From positions 1 through 5,669 of the forward strand of contig JAFMKX010000060.1 in the NCBI GenBank assembly GCA_017852615.1: 5,669 nt of DNA, given 5' to 3'. The stretch's first letter is position 1; every line of letters starts with the position of its first letter. The DNA comes from Pontimonas sp. (GTDB taxonomy: Bacteria > Actinomycetota > Actinomycetes > Actinomycetales > Microbacteriaceae). The translations under genes were made by a program, and so were the position numbers. Below, piece by piece: positions 1 to 5,669 of this stretch. The notes beneath the pieces were generated by a model. That model saw nothing but the letters and a program-made list of their open reading frames with translations. It was not told the origin of the DNA and did not search any database.

Positions 1-2
1 CT

Positions 3-233
3 ATGTCGACCATCGTGAGCAAGGTGCAAGGAATGACCTGCCAACACTGTGTTGGTTCCGTCACGAAAGAGGTGTCCGCGATCCCCGGGGTGAGCGAGGT
101 GTCCATTGATCTCCAGGTCGATGGTCTTTCGGTCGTTAGCGTCGAGAGCGACACTGAGGTCAGCGATGAACAGTTGAGCGCGGCCATTGCCGAGGCAGGG
201 TATGAACTGGTGGGGGCCCCGACAAGGTCATGA
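3..233 (+). CDS. copZ: CopZ-like copper chaperone (heavy-metal-associated domain protein)
   Basis: This 76-residue soluble protein is a single HMA (ferredoxin-like beta-alpha-beta-beta-alpha-beta) domain. The metal site is visible as GMTCQHC at residues 10-16, with Cys13 and Cys16 positioned to hold one Cu(I). The usual C-terminal hydrophobic pattern ending in AGYEL follows at residues 65-69. CopZ proteins carry Cu(I) in the cytoplasm and deliver it to a CopA exporter or a CsoR/CueR regulator. Family members are usually about 68-72 residues, so this one is complete with a short tail. The ATG start is two bases from the window edge, so its ribosome binding site and promoter cannot be seen, but the residues after it match the normal family N terminus. 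Its stop overlaps the copA start (ATGA), which implies translational coupling and supports the copper assignment over mercury (MerP-like). Copper specificity itself is inferred from the partner. Confidence 0.93.
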   Translation: MSTIVSKVQGMTCQHCVGSVTKEVSAIPGVSEVSIDLQVDGLSVVSVESDTEVSDEQLSAAIAEAGYELVGAPTRS

Positions 234-2446
234 GCACCTCGCTGACGCTTGATATCGAGGGCATGACGTGCGCGTCGTGCGCGACTCGGATAGAAAAGGC
301 GCTCAATAAGGTCGAGGGTGCTCAGGCGGAAGTTAATTACGCCACCGAGCGCGCCACGGTCACGGGAAACGCTCTCAGTACTGCTGCTTTGCTCAGTGCC
401 ATTGAGCAGGCTGGGTATAGCGCGGAAGTTCACACGGATACATCCCAGGCCACTGAGGGATCAGGGGAGCTTCTTCGTCGATTGATAATTTCTGGCAGCG
501 TCAGTCTGCCCGTGATGGTGTTATCGATGATTCCGGTACTGCAGTTCCCCTATTGGCAATGGATAGTTGCTGCTCTTGCTTTGCCCATTGTGATCTGGGG
601 CGCGTGGCCTTTCCACCGTGCCGCAGCGATCAATGCTCGACACGGCGTGGCCACGATGGACACTCTGATTTCGTTGGGAGTCCTCTCGGCCAGTGGGTGG
701 TCACTGTATGCGCTTTTCTTTGGCGGAGCTGGCGCTGTGGGGATGACAATGACGTTGTCTCTCTTTGGAACCCCGGGCGAGGGTAGTAACGAGATTTTTC
801 TGGAAGTCGCCGCAGCGGTCACCACTTTTATGTTGCTGGGTCGATACCTCGAACACCGCGCGAAGCGCGATGCGGGCGCCGCGCTTCGGGCTTTGATGGA
901 ATCCGGTGCCAGCGAGGCAACGGTGCTTCGTGGCGATGCGGAGGTCCTTGTTCCTATCGGGCAGGTGGTGGTGGGTGATGTGATGGTGGTTCGGCCAGGG
1001 GAGCGAATTCCCACCGATGGCACCATTGAATCGGGCCAAGCGGCGATGGACACTTCGATGATGACCGGTGAATCACTGCCGCGTGATGTGGGTCCAGGAG
1101 ACCTGGTCTTCGGCGGCACTATTAACACCTCGGGGCTGTTGCGGGTGGTGGCGACCAGGATCGGAAACGACACTGAATTGGCTCGCATGGCAGCGATGGT
1201 CGAAGCCGCCCAAACCGGCAAGTCGGAAGCCCAGAGATTGGCGGATCGAATCTCAGCAGTCTTTGTTCCCATCGTGATGGTGATTGCGGTGGTGACTTTT
1301 ATTGCCTGGATGGTTTTTGATGGCCGTGTTGACGTGGCGTTCCAAGCAGCGGTGGCGACGTTGATTATTGCCTGCCCCTGTGCGCTGGGCCTTGCCACCC
1401 CCACAGCGCTCTTGGTCGGAACGGGCCGAGGAGCGCAATTGGGGCTTTTGATCAGAGGCCCAGAAGTCTTAGAACGCTCCCGCAGTTTGGACACGATTGT
1501 CCTGGATAAGACCGGAACGCTGACTACCGGGGACATGAGTGTCACCAGTGTTATCGCCGTGGCGGGGCACACGGAGAATCAGGTGGTCGCTTTGGCTGCT
1601 GCGATTGAAACCGGGTCTGAACATCCTCTGGCTAAGGCCGTCGTGGAATATGTGCGAGGGCGCTCCATTGACTTTGCGCAAGCCAGTAACTTTGTGGCCA
1701 CACCGGGGCTTGGTGCCGCCGGCGAGGTTGCGGGAAAACCCACTGCCGTGGGTCGCATGGGGTGGCTAGACGATCACGGCTTTAGTGCCGATACTGAGCT
1801 TGGGGACGCAGTAGCCCTGGCCCAGGAATCGGGCCACACGGTTATCGGTGTGGGGCACGGTGAAACGGTGGTCGGCGCTGTGGTGATTGCCGACACCATC
1901 AAAGAATCCAGTGTCGAAGCGATACGACACCTTCGATCTATGGGGCTCACTCCCGTGATGGCCACAGGGGATCACGAAGTAGTAGCGCGAGGAATTGCTG
2001 ATCAAGTGGGGATTGAGACAGTCTTCTCATCGCTTACTCCCGAGGAAAAGGCTGGCCTCATTACTCGTTTACAGGCCGAGGGGCACCAGGTTGCGATGGT
2101 GGGCGATGGCATCAACGATGCCCCAGCTCTGGCCACTGCAGATTTGGGTATCGCCATGGGAACGGGAACAGATGCCGCCATGAGTGCCGGCGATATCACC
2201 ATTGTCAGCGGGGATTTGTTGAGTGTCAGCGATGGAATTTCCCTAGCCAGGAGAACTTTGGGGACCATCCGCGGCAATCTTTTTTGGGCCTTTGCTTATA
2301 ACGTGGCGGCCATTCCCTTAGCGGTGTCGGCGCTGCTCAACCCACTTGTTGCTGGCCTGGCGATGGCTTTTTCCTCGGTGTTTGTAGTGACTAATTCTTT
2401 GCGTCTGCGTCGATTCCGCCCCACTGCCGCACTCCACAGCGAGTGA
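230..2446 (+). CDS. copA: CopA, P1B-type Cu(I)-exporting ATPase
   Basis: This 738-residue inner-membrane pump exports Cu(I) from the cytoplasm using ATP. It has one N-terminal HMA domain with GMTCASC at residues 11-17, then two P1B-specific helices (about 86-103 and 110-128) and a second helix pair (about 144-165 and 187-204). The actuator domain carries TGES at 279-282. The membrane metal site CPC is at 382-384 within CPCALGLATP. The phosphorylation motif DKTGT is at 426-430 with Asp426 as phosphoacceptor. The nucleotide domain has SEHP (463-466) and the GxG motif at 493-495, and the hinge motif GDGIND is at 625-630. Tyr690-Asn691 in helix 7 and the Met712/Ser715-Ser716 motif in helix 8 are the residues that mark Cu(I) (P1B-1) pumps rather than Zn or Co pumps. 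Length is normal for the family. The P-domain motif usually written TGDN reads TGDH at 579-582. The start is coupled to copZ by ATGA. The stop lies 11 bases from the stop of the convergent transporter gene. Confidence 0.97.
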   Translation: MSTSLTLDIEGMTCASCATRIEKALNKVEGAQAEVNYATERATVTGNALSTAALLSAIEQAGYSAEVHTDTSQATEGSGELLRRLIISGSVSLPVMVLSMIPVLQFPYWQWIVAALALPIVIWGAWPFHRAAAINARHGVATMDTLISLGVLSASGWSLYALFFGGAGAVGMTMTLSLFGTPGEGSNEIFLEVAAAVTTFMLLGRYLEHRAKRDAGAALRALMESGASEATVLRGDAEVLVPIGQVVVGDVMVVRPGERIPTDGTIESGQAAMDTSMMTGESLPRDVGPGDLVFGGTINTSGLLRVVATRIGNDTELARMAAMVEAAQTGKSEAQRLADRISAVFVPIVMVIAVVTFIAWMVFDGRVDVAFQAAVATLIIACPCALGLATPTALLVGTGRGAQLGLLIRGPEVLERSRSLDTIVLDKTGTLTTGDMSVTSVIAVAGHTENQVVALAAAIETGSEHPLAKAVVEYVRGRSIDFAQASNFVATPGLGAAGEVAGKPTAVGRMGWLDDHGFSADTELGDAVALAQESGHTVIGVGHGETVVGAVVIADTIKESSVEAIRHLRSMGLTPVMATGDHEVVARGIADQVGIETVFSSLTPEEKAGLITRLQAEGHQVAMVGDGINDAPALATADLGIAMGTGTDAAMSAGDITIVSGDLLSVSDGISLARRTLGTIRGNLFWAFAYNVAAIPLAVSALLNPLVAGLAMAFSSVFVVTNSLRLRRFRPTAALHSE

Positions 2447-2452
2447 CTATTC

Positions 2453-2478
2453 CCGGATTACTGCTCGAGGGTATCCGG
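2453..2478. terminator. Imperfect hairpin across the convergent copA / MFS junction
   Basis: CCGGA at 2453-2457 pairs with TCCGG at 2474-2478. After one bulged T at 2458, TAC at 2459-2461 pairs with GTA at 2471-2473, leaving a loop of about nine bases. The structure is available to transcripts from both strands and covers the stop codon of the minus-strand transporter just past the copA stop. It could end or protect both convergent transcripts. Neither strand has a T tract after it, so it is not a classical intrinsic terminator, and chance pairing in GC-rich DNA is possible. Confidence 0.3.
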
Positions 2479-3762
2479 CGCAGCGGGGGGCCGAATAAAG
2501 ATGGCAGAAAGAGCTACTAATAAGGGGAAGAGTGCGGCCACCAGGCTTGGTCCGGCATAGGAACCGGTCAGCGTGAGCCCCAGAGCAAAATACAGCGGTC
2601 CCAGCGCAGTGGAGGCTAGACCTATGGCCGTGGCAAGACCGCGAATAGCGCCAATGTGGCCACGGCCGTAATAGCGCACAAAGGCTGCCGCTTCCACACC
2701 GCGTAATGCTCCCATTGCTGCTCCCAGCAGCACACCAAAAATCACTCCACTAATACCGGGCCCTACAAAGGGCAACAACCCGAGCGCACCGGCCATAGTG
2801 AGCATCGACGCGGCGACACCCCACCGGGGGTCAATACGGTCCACAATCGCACCCAGGCCGAGAGTCCCGAGCAACGCCGCAACTGTCTGAGGGATAAAGT
2901 TCGCTGCTGCCTCAATGGTGGTCAGCCCTTGTGCTCCGAGAATCGAAATCAGGTGGAACGCGAGACCGGTGGAGAGCATCCCCACCATGAATCCGGCCGC
3001 AGCGATCACCCAAAACATTCCCGTGCGCAGCGCTTGCCCAACGGTGTAACCAGATTCAGGGACCACCACAATATGTGTTCCCGTATCGGTCATGGTTTGG
3101 GGCACATCCTTGGGCAGGGCCAGGGCAATCGGAATCACGATGAGGGCAACTAATGCTGACTCGATCCGCCACACGGTGGCGATGTCACTCCATGCGATGA
3201 GCCGCTCCACCCCCACGGGGGCTAAGGAAATTCCCGCCGAACCAATGGCACCGACGATTCCTAGCGCCAGTCCCGGACGGTGGGTCACGGTGCGAGCAAT
3301 GAGAGTCGTCGCTGCCAGCGAAAGGGCCCCTTGTCCGGTCATCCGTAAACCGACATAGGACAGCGTGAGGCCAAAGATTTCGCTCATGAAACTTGCCCCG
3401 AGCAGCACCAGCGAAAGCAATACCCCAATCCAAATAATGGCCCGCTTAGTTCCATATTTATCCATTACTCGACCCAGCACAGGCATGGTGAGAGCGCCGG
3501 TAAGCGTGGCGATGAGGTAACTCAGCGATATGGCGGTGCGATCAATATCGAGTTGCGCAAGCAAAGGGTCGGTAAAGGGTGACAATCCTGCTGTTTGGCC
3601 AGGAAAGGTCATGGCGGTGAGAATTCCGCCAGCGGCCACCATCAAAATCCACCAGACCATGGACGGTGTCGCGGCCGTGGGCGGCGGGCTCTCTTCCCGA
3701 TACATCGGGACGGAACCTGTTACGGGCAGTGGTATTTCAGAGGTTGCAGGGTCTTTGCTCAC
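2458..3762 (-). CDS. MFS transporter, 12 predicted helices, monocarboxylate-porter-like
   Basis: This 434-residue integral membrane protein has about 12 hydrophobic segments (roughly 35-52, 78-96, 106-124, 130-152, 164-182, 200-216, 246-270, 284-306, 314-332, 335-356, 370-396 and 402-423). The MFS signature in the loop between helices 2 and 3 is clear: GRVMDKYGTKR at 97-107. A weaker counterpart, AIVDRIDPRWG at 305-315, sits in the second half. The charged, proline-rich N-terminal 33 residues are cytoplasmic. The PGQTAGLSPF stretch at 54-63 in helix 1 recalls the MCT/YcxA/OxlT-like branch, which tends to carry small carboxylates, but the substrate cannot be read from sequence and this sub-assignment is an impression. 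The GTG start overlaps the phosphatase TGA by four bases (GTGA). A weak Shine-Dalgarno-like GGCGG (3769-3773) lies six bases upstream, and Met20 is a possible later start. The overlap implies co-translation with the phosphatase. Confidence 0.9.
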   Translation of the reverse strand: MSKDPATSEIPLPVTGSVPMYREESPPPTAATPSMVWWILMVAAGGILTAMTFPGQTAGLSPFTDPLLAQLDIDRTAISLSYLIATLTGALTMPVLGRVMDKYGTKRAIIWIGVLLSLVLLGASFMSEIFGLTLSYVGLRMTGQGALSLAATTLIARTVTHRPGLALGIVGAIGSAGISLAPVGVERLIAWSDIATVWRIESALVALIVIPIALALPKDVPQTMTDTGTHIVVVPESGYTVGQALRTGMFWVIAAAGFMVGMLSTGLAFHLISILGAQGLTTIEAAANFIPQTVAALLGTLGLGAIVDRIDPRWGVAASMLTMAGALGLLPFVGPGISGVIFGVLLGAAMGALRGVEAAAFVRYYGRGHIGAIRGLATAIGLASTALGPLYFALGLTLTGSYAGPSLVAALFPLLVALSAIFIRPPAAPDTLEQ

Positions 3763-4427
3763 CGATTACCGCCGGGAAGGCCGAGAGCCTTGTGTAATTG
3801 CCGCGGGGTGTCTACCAGCTGGTGTGCCTCTTCCCACTCTGCAGGTCCCCCATAGCCCCAGCGCACCATGATGGTGTCGATGCCGTGAGCCCGCGCTCCT
3901 TCGACATCGTGGATGCGATCTCCGACCATGACAATGCTGCTGGTATCAGCACCCAGTGCCCGCAGACCACTCAGAGCATCGTCGATGACTTCTTCTTTAG
4001 ATCCCCGAGATTCGTCATCAGCCGCGCAGGCGATGACATCGAAATAGTCGCTGAGCGTGAAGTGTTCCATCATCACCATGGCCGGCGTGGTGGGTTTCGA
4101 AGTCGCAATCGCCAGGTGGGTTCCTTCTGCGCGCAAGGTGGTCAGAAGTGTTCCGATTCCATCAAAAAGCTTGGCGTCGTAGGCGCCCACATCGAGATAC
4201 TGGGCGCGATAAATCCGAATTGCTTCGTCGGCGCCCTCGCGGTCTAACCCGGCTCGCGTCATAAAGGATTCCGGTAGCGGGGGTCCCACCCACCGCAGCA
4301 GGTCCTTCATGGGAGGCACGGCGAGGCCCAGTTCCCTCAACGTGTAGGCAATGGTGGACACGATTCCCGGTGCAGAGTCCACCAACGTGCCGTCCAAGTC
4401 AAGCAGGACGGTTTGGTAGGAAGGCAC
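3759..4427 (-). CDS. HAD-superfamily phosphatase, phosphoglycolate phosphatase (Gph/PGP) type
   Basis: This 222-residue cytoplasmic protein is a complete HAD hydrolase with a small alpha-helical cap. Motif I is DLDGTLVDS (residues 10-18), with Asp10 the nucleophile and Asp12 the acid/base. Motif II is ATSKP with Thr109. Motif III has Lys144 in the GSKEEVI stretch. Motif IV is GDRIHD (169-174) with the Mg-binding Asp170 and Asp174. The cap lies between motifs I and II at about residues 20-85. Length and the GDRxHD form match proteins annotated as phosphoglycolate phosphatase, pyrophosphatase PpaX or 5'-nucleotidase. HAD substrates cannot be separated by motif alone, so 2-phosphoglycolate is only the most common guess. 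The start is GTG, with DLDGT at the expected distance from the N terminus. No Shine-Dalgarno is visible, but TAGGCT lies six bases upstream, suggesting a leaderless transcript. It follows nucS by 23 bases and overlaps the downstream MFS gene, so a shared transcript is likely. Confidence 0.92.
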   Translation of the reverse strand: MPSYQTVLLDLDGTLVDSAPGIVSTIAYTLRELGLAVPPMKDLLRWVGPPLPESFMTRAGLDREGADEAIRIYRAQYLDVGAYDAKLFDGIGTLLTTLRAEGTHLAIATSKPTTPAMVMMEHFTLSDYFDVIACAADDESRGSKEEVIDDALSGLRALGADTSSIVMVGDRIHDVEGARAHGIDTIMVRWGYGGPAEWEEAHQLVDTPRQLHKALGLPGGNR

Positions 4428-4433
4428 GAGGAA

Positions 4434-4439
4434 AGCCTA
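4434..4439 (-). promoter_or_regulatory. Putative -10 element (TAGGCT) for a leaderless phosphatase transcript
   Basis: On the minus strand TAGGCT fits the actinobacterial -10 pattern TAnnnT. Six bases separate it from the GTG of the phosphatase, which would place the transcription start on or next to the G of that codon. No purine-rich ribosome site lies in this gap. No convincing -35 box is seen upstream, which is common in actinobacterial promoters. The same nine-base string, CTAGGCTTT, stands before nucS. Confidence 0.45.
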
Positions 4440-4450
4440 GGGGATGGCCT

Positions 4451-5146
4451 CTAGAAGAGCCGTTGCTCGAAGTCGTCCATTCCCCGCAGTGCGTCGTAGT
4501 CCAGCACCACACAGCGAATCCCTCGGTCTTCGGCGAGGGTGCGCGCTTGCGGCTTGATTTCTTGGGCGGCAAAAATCCCGGAGACAACGCCTAAGTGAGG
4601 GTCTCTATTGAGCAGTTCGAGATACCGAGTGAGTTGTTCGACCCCATCGATGTCGCCTCGACGTTTGATTTCAATGGCCACACTGGCGCCCGTGTCGTCC
4701 TTGGCCAAGATATCGACCGGACCAATCGCGGTGGGGAATTCTCGTCGAACCAACGAATACCCTTCGCCCAAGACTTCGATTTGCTCAGCGAGAAGCTTCT
4801 GAAGATCTGATTCCACCCCGTCCTTAATGAGGCCTGGATCAACGCCTAACTCATGGCTGCTATCGGAATGAATCTCGTGGATGTTGACCAGAAGCAGATC
4901 TGAGGTCTTGTGGTTGAGCACTTTCCACACTTCGAGCACGCCGTGGTCTTGTTGGTCGGTGTCGGGGCTGAGGTAATCCAACGAGCAGGGAGGGGACATC
5001 CAGTTGAGTGGCTTATAGCTGCCGCCATCGGAGTGAATGAGAACGCTGCCATCCCCCTTGACCATGATGACCCTGGTTGCTAACGGAAGGTGGGCACTGA
5101 GGCGCCCGGCGTAATCAACAGAACAGGTTGCTATAACAAGGCGCAC
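4451..5146 (-). CDS. nucS: NucS/EndoMS mismatch-specific endonuclease
   Basis: NucS is the double-strand-cutting endonuclease of the non-canonical mismatch repair pathway used by most Actinobacteria and some archaea in place of MutS/MutL. This copy is 231 residues, the usual actinobacterial length. The N-terminal DNA-binding/dimerisation domain carries the family hallmark KPLNWMSPPC at 45-54, followed by SSHELGVDPGL at 96-106. The C-terminal RecB-like nuclease domain shows GPVDIL (Asp145), AIEIKRR (Glu159, Lys161) and EQLTRYLELLNRD (Gln171), which is the full catalytic set. The last residues, EQRLF, resemble the beta-clamp-binding tail reported in this family. I chose the GTG at 5144-5146 because the protein then begins VRLVIATCSVDY, as mycobacterial NucS does. 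A longer reading frame to 5242 would add 32 unrelated residues and overlap the upstream gene. The gene starts 11 bases after the preceding MFS stop and has no Shine-Dalgarno. Confidence 0.96.
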   Translation of the reverse strand: MRLVIATCSVDYAGRLSAHLPLATRVIMVKGDGSVLIHSDGGSYKPLNWMSPPCSLDYLSPDTDQQDHGVLEVWKVLNHKTSDLLLVNIHEIHSDSSHELGVDPGLIKDGVESDLQKLLAEQIEVLGEGYSLVRREFPTAIGPVDILAKDDTGASVAIEIKRRGDIDGVEQLTRYLELLNRDPHLGVVSGIFAAQEIKPQARTLAEDRGIRCVVLDYDALRGMDDFEQRLF

Positions 5147-5154
5147 AAGTAAAA

Positions 5155-5160
5155 AGCCTA
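5155..5160 (-). promoter_or_regulatory. Putative -10 element (TAGGCT) for a leaderless nucS transcript
   Basis: On the minus strand the hexamer TAGGCT fits TAnnnT. Its first three bases are the TAG stop of the upstream MFS gene. Eight bases separate it from the nucS GTG, so transcription would begin at or within a base or two of the start codon. The 11-base gap is pyrimidine-rich (TTTTTACTT before GTG) and offers no ribosome site, which favours leaderless translation or coupling to the upstream gene. The -35 region is not recognisable. Confidence 0.45.
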
Positions 5161-5669
5161 GACGCTGCTGTTGTGGGTAACCGGGGGTTTCGCTGCGGGG
5201 GCAGCAAAGAAAGACATCGCAATCAGGGCGACCACAATCCACAAGGCGCCCAGTAACCCTTGGGAAGCGCCGACCGTGCCAATGAGGGGTGGCCCAATGA
5301 GGAAAGCACCGTAGGCGACAGTGGCCACCGCGCTGACCCGCGCTGCACCACCGCGGGGATTATCTGCAGCCGCAGACATCGCTACCGGGAACCCGAGAGA
5401 ACTTCCCACGCCCCATAGTGCTGCACCCCAACCGCTGATCAGCGGTTGCGCCACCAAAATTACAAGCGCTAAACCGATCAGCGCTACCCCGGCCGAGAGT
5501 TGTAACACCCGAACACGACCAAACCGATCCAGTGCGTACACACCACCAATCCGGCCCGTCAGCATTCCCACGGTGAAAAAGCCAAACCACAAGGCGCCTT
5601 GGGCATTGGTGAAATCTCTGCCATCGACCATGGCTAACGCGAGCCAATCGTTGGCTGAACCCTCAGCAA
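5158..5669 (-). CDS. MFS transporter, C-terminal part (runs off the window)
   Basis: The frame is open to the right edge, so only the last 169 residues are visible and the start lies beyond 5669. The visible part begins AEGSANDWLALA. The EGxxxDW pattern is typical of the MosC/YbjJ-like branch of the major facilitator superfamily near the start of the second six-helix half. A motif-A-like loop, GGVYALDRFGRVR, follows at about residues 42-54. About five hydrophobic segments and a short hydrophilic tail come after it, so what is present is essentially the C-terminal half of an MFS protein of about 400 residues. Substrate is unknown. A later in-frame ATG at 5629-5631 is internal, because it sits inside the conserved MFS region. 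The stop is 11 bases before the nucS start, and its TAG is also part of the proposed nucS -10 hexamer. The gene is not paralogous at a close level to the other MFS gene here. Confidence 0.88.
   Translation of the reverse strand, partial: AEGSANDWLALAMVDGRDFTNAQGALWFGFFTVGMLTGRIGGVYALDRFGRVRVLQLSAGVALIGLALVILVAQPLISGWGAALWGVGSSLGFPVAMSAAADNPRGGAARVSAVATVAYGAFLIGPPLIGTVGASQGLLGALWIVVALIAMSFFAAPAAKPPVTHNSSV

Noticed and set aside
550..1572. Long minus-strand open frame of 340 residues opposite copA
   Set aside because: It lies entirely antisense to the conserved membrane and catalytic core of copA. Its product is a biased Ser/Thr/Pro/Ala-rich sequence with no recognisable domain, as expected from the reverse of a GC-rich gene.
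2430..2445. Short inverted repeat CACTC / GAGTG at the end of copA as a terminator
   Set aside because: The stem is only five base pairs, lies within the last codons of copA and has no T tract after it. The longer hairpin at 2453-2478 is the better candidate.
3530..3871. Plus-strand open frame of 113 residues across the phosphatase and MFS overlap
   Set aside because: It spans the ends of two well-supported minus-strand genes and shows no domain, so it is a shadow of GC-biased coding sequence.
3798..4247. Plus-strand open frame of 149 residues opposite the HAD phosphatase
   Set aside because: The opposite strand encodes a phosphatase with all four HAD motifs. This frame has no coherent family pattern and is an antisense shadow.
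4428..4450. Intergenic gap between nucS and the phosphatase as a terminator
   Set aside because: Only short, interrupted complementarity such as GAG/CTC and GCC/GGC and the six-base palindrome CCTAGG is present, with no T tract. The region is better explained as a promoter.
5360..5647. Second minus-strand frame of 95 residues inside the partial MFS gene
   Set aside because: It is in a different frame from the MFS protein, whose EGxxxDW and motif-A-like loops are clear. Its Arg/Gly/Cys-rich product looks like out-of-frame translation.
1..5669. Previously undescribed defence, mobile or CRISPR-like system
   Set aside because: I saw no repeat arrays, transposase, integrase, toxin-antitoxin pair, tRNA-like fold or reverse transcriptase. 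All long coding regions belong to known families, so no novel system can be claimed from this sequence.

Overview
This window looks like a piece of an actinobacterial chromosome. The best evidence is an intact nucS (EndoMS-type mismatch endonuclease) gene whose sequence closely resembles the mycobacterial and other actinobacterial versions. Frequent GTG starts, moderately high GC (high 50s percent by eye) and apparently leaderless genes agree with this. The gene packing is extreme: by my boundaries only about 47 bases of the window fall outside coding sequence. That points to a compact, possibly streamlined genome. A small Microbacteriaceae-like lineage would fit, but genus cannot be decided from this sequence.

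Left third, plus strand (3-2446): a copper homeostasis pair. A small soluble copper chaperone (CopZ) overlaps by four bases (ATGA) a complete P1B-type copper-exporting ATPase (CopA) with all key catalytic and metal-site motifs. CopZ would hand Cu(I) to CopA, which pumps it out of the cytoplasm. The promoter and any CsoR-type regulator lie left of the window.

Right two thirds, minus strand (reading from 5669 down to 2458): four collinear, tightly packed genes. They are the C-terminal part of an MFS transporter running off the right edge, nucS, a HAD-family phosphatase of the phosphoglycolate phosphatase type, and a 12-helix MFS transporter whose GTG start overlaps the phosphatase stop by four bases (GTGA). 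Two of these genes, nucS and the phosphatase, each start at GTG just 6-8 bases after the same string CTAGGCTTT. I read this as a -10 element (TAGGCT) of a leaderless promoter, so the block may be one transcript with internal starts. The copA and MFS genes converge with 11 bases between stop codons, across which an imperfect hairpin can form.

I found no RNA genes, mobile elements, CRISPR arrays or clearly novel system. The most useful observations are the twin leaderless-promoter motifs, the shorter nucS start, the conserved clamp-binding-like tail of NucS, and the translationally coupled phosphatase and transporter pair.
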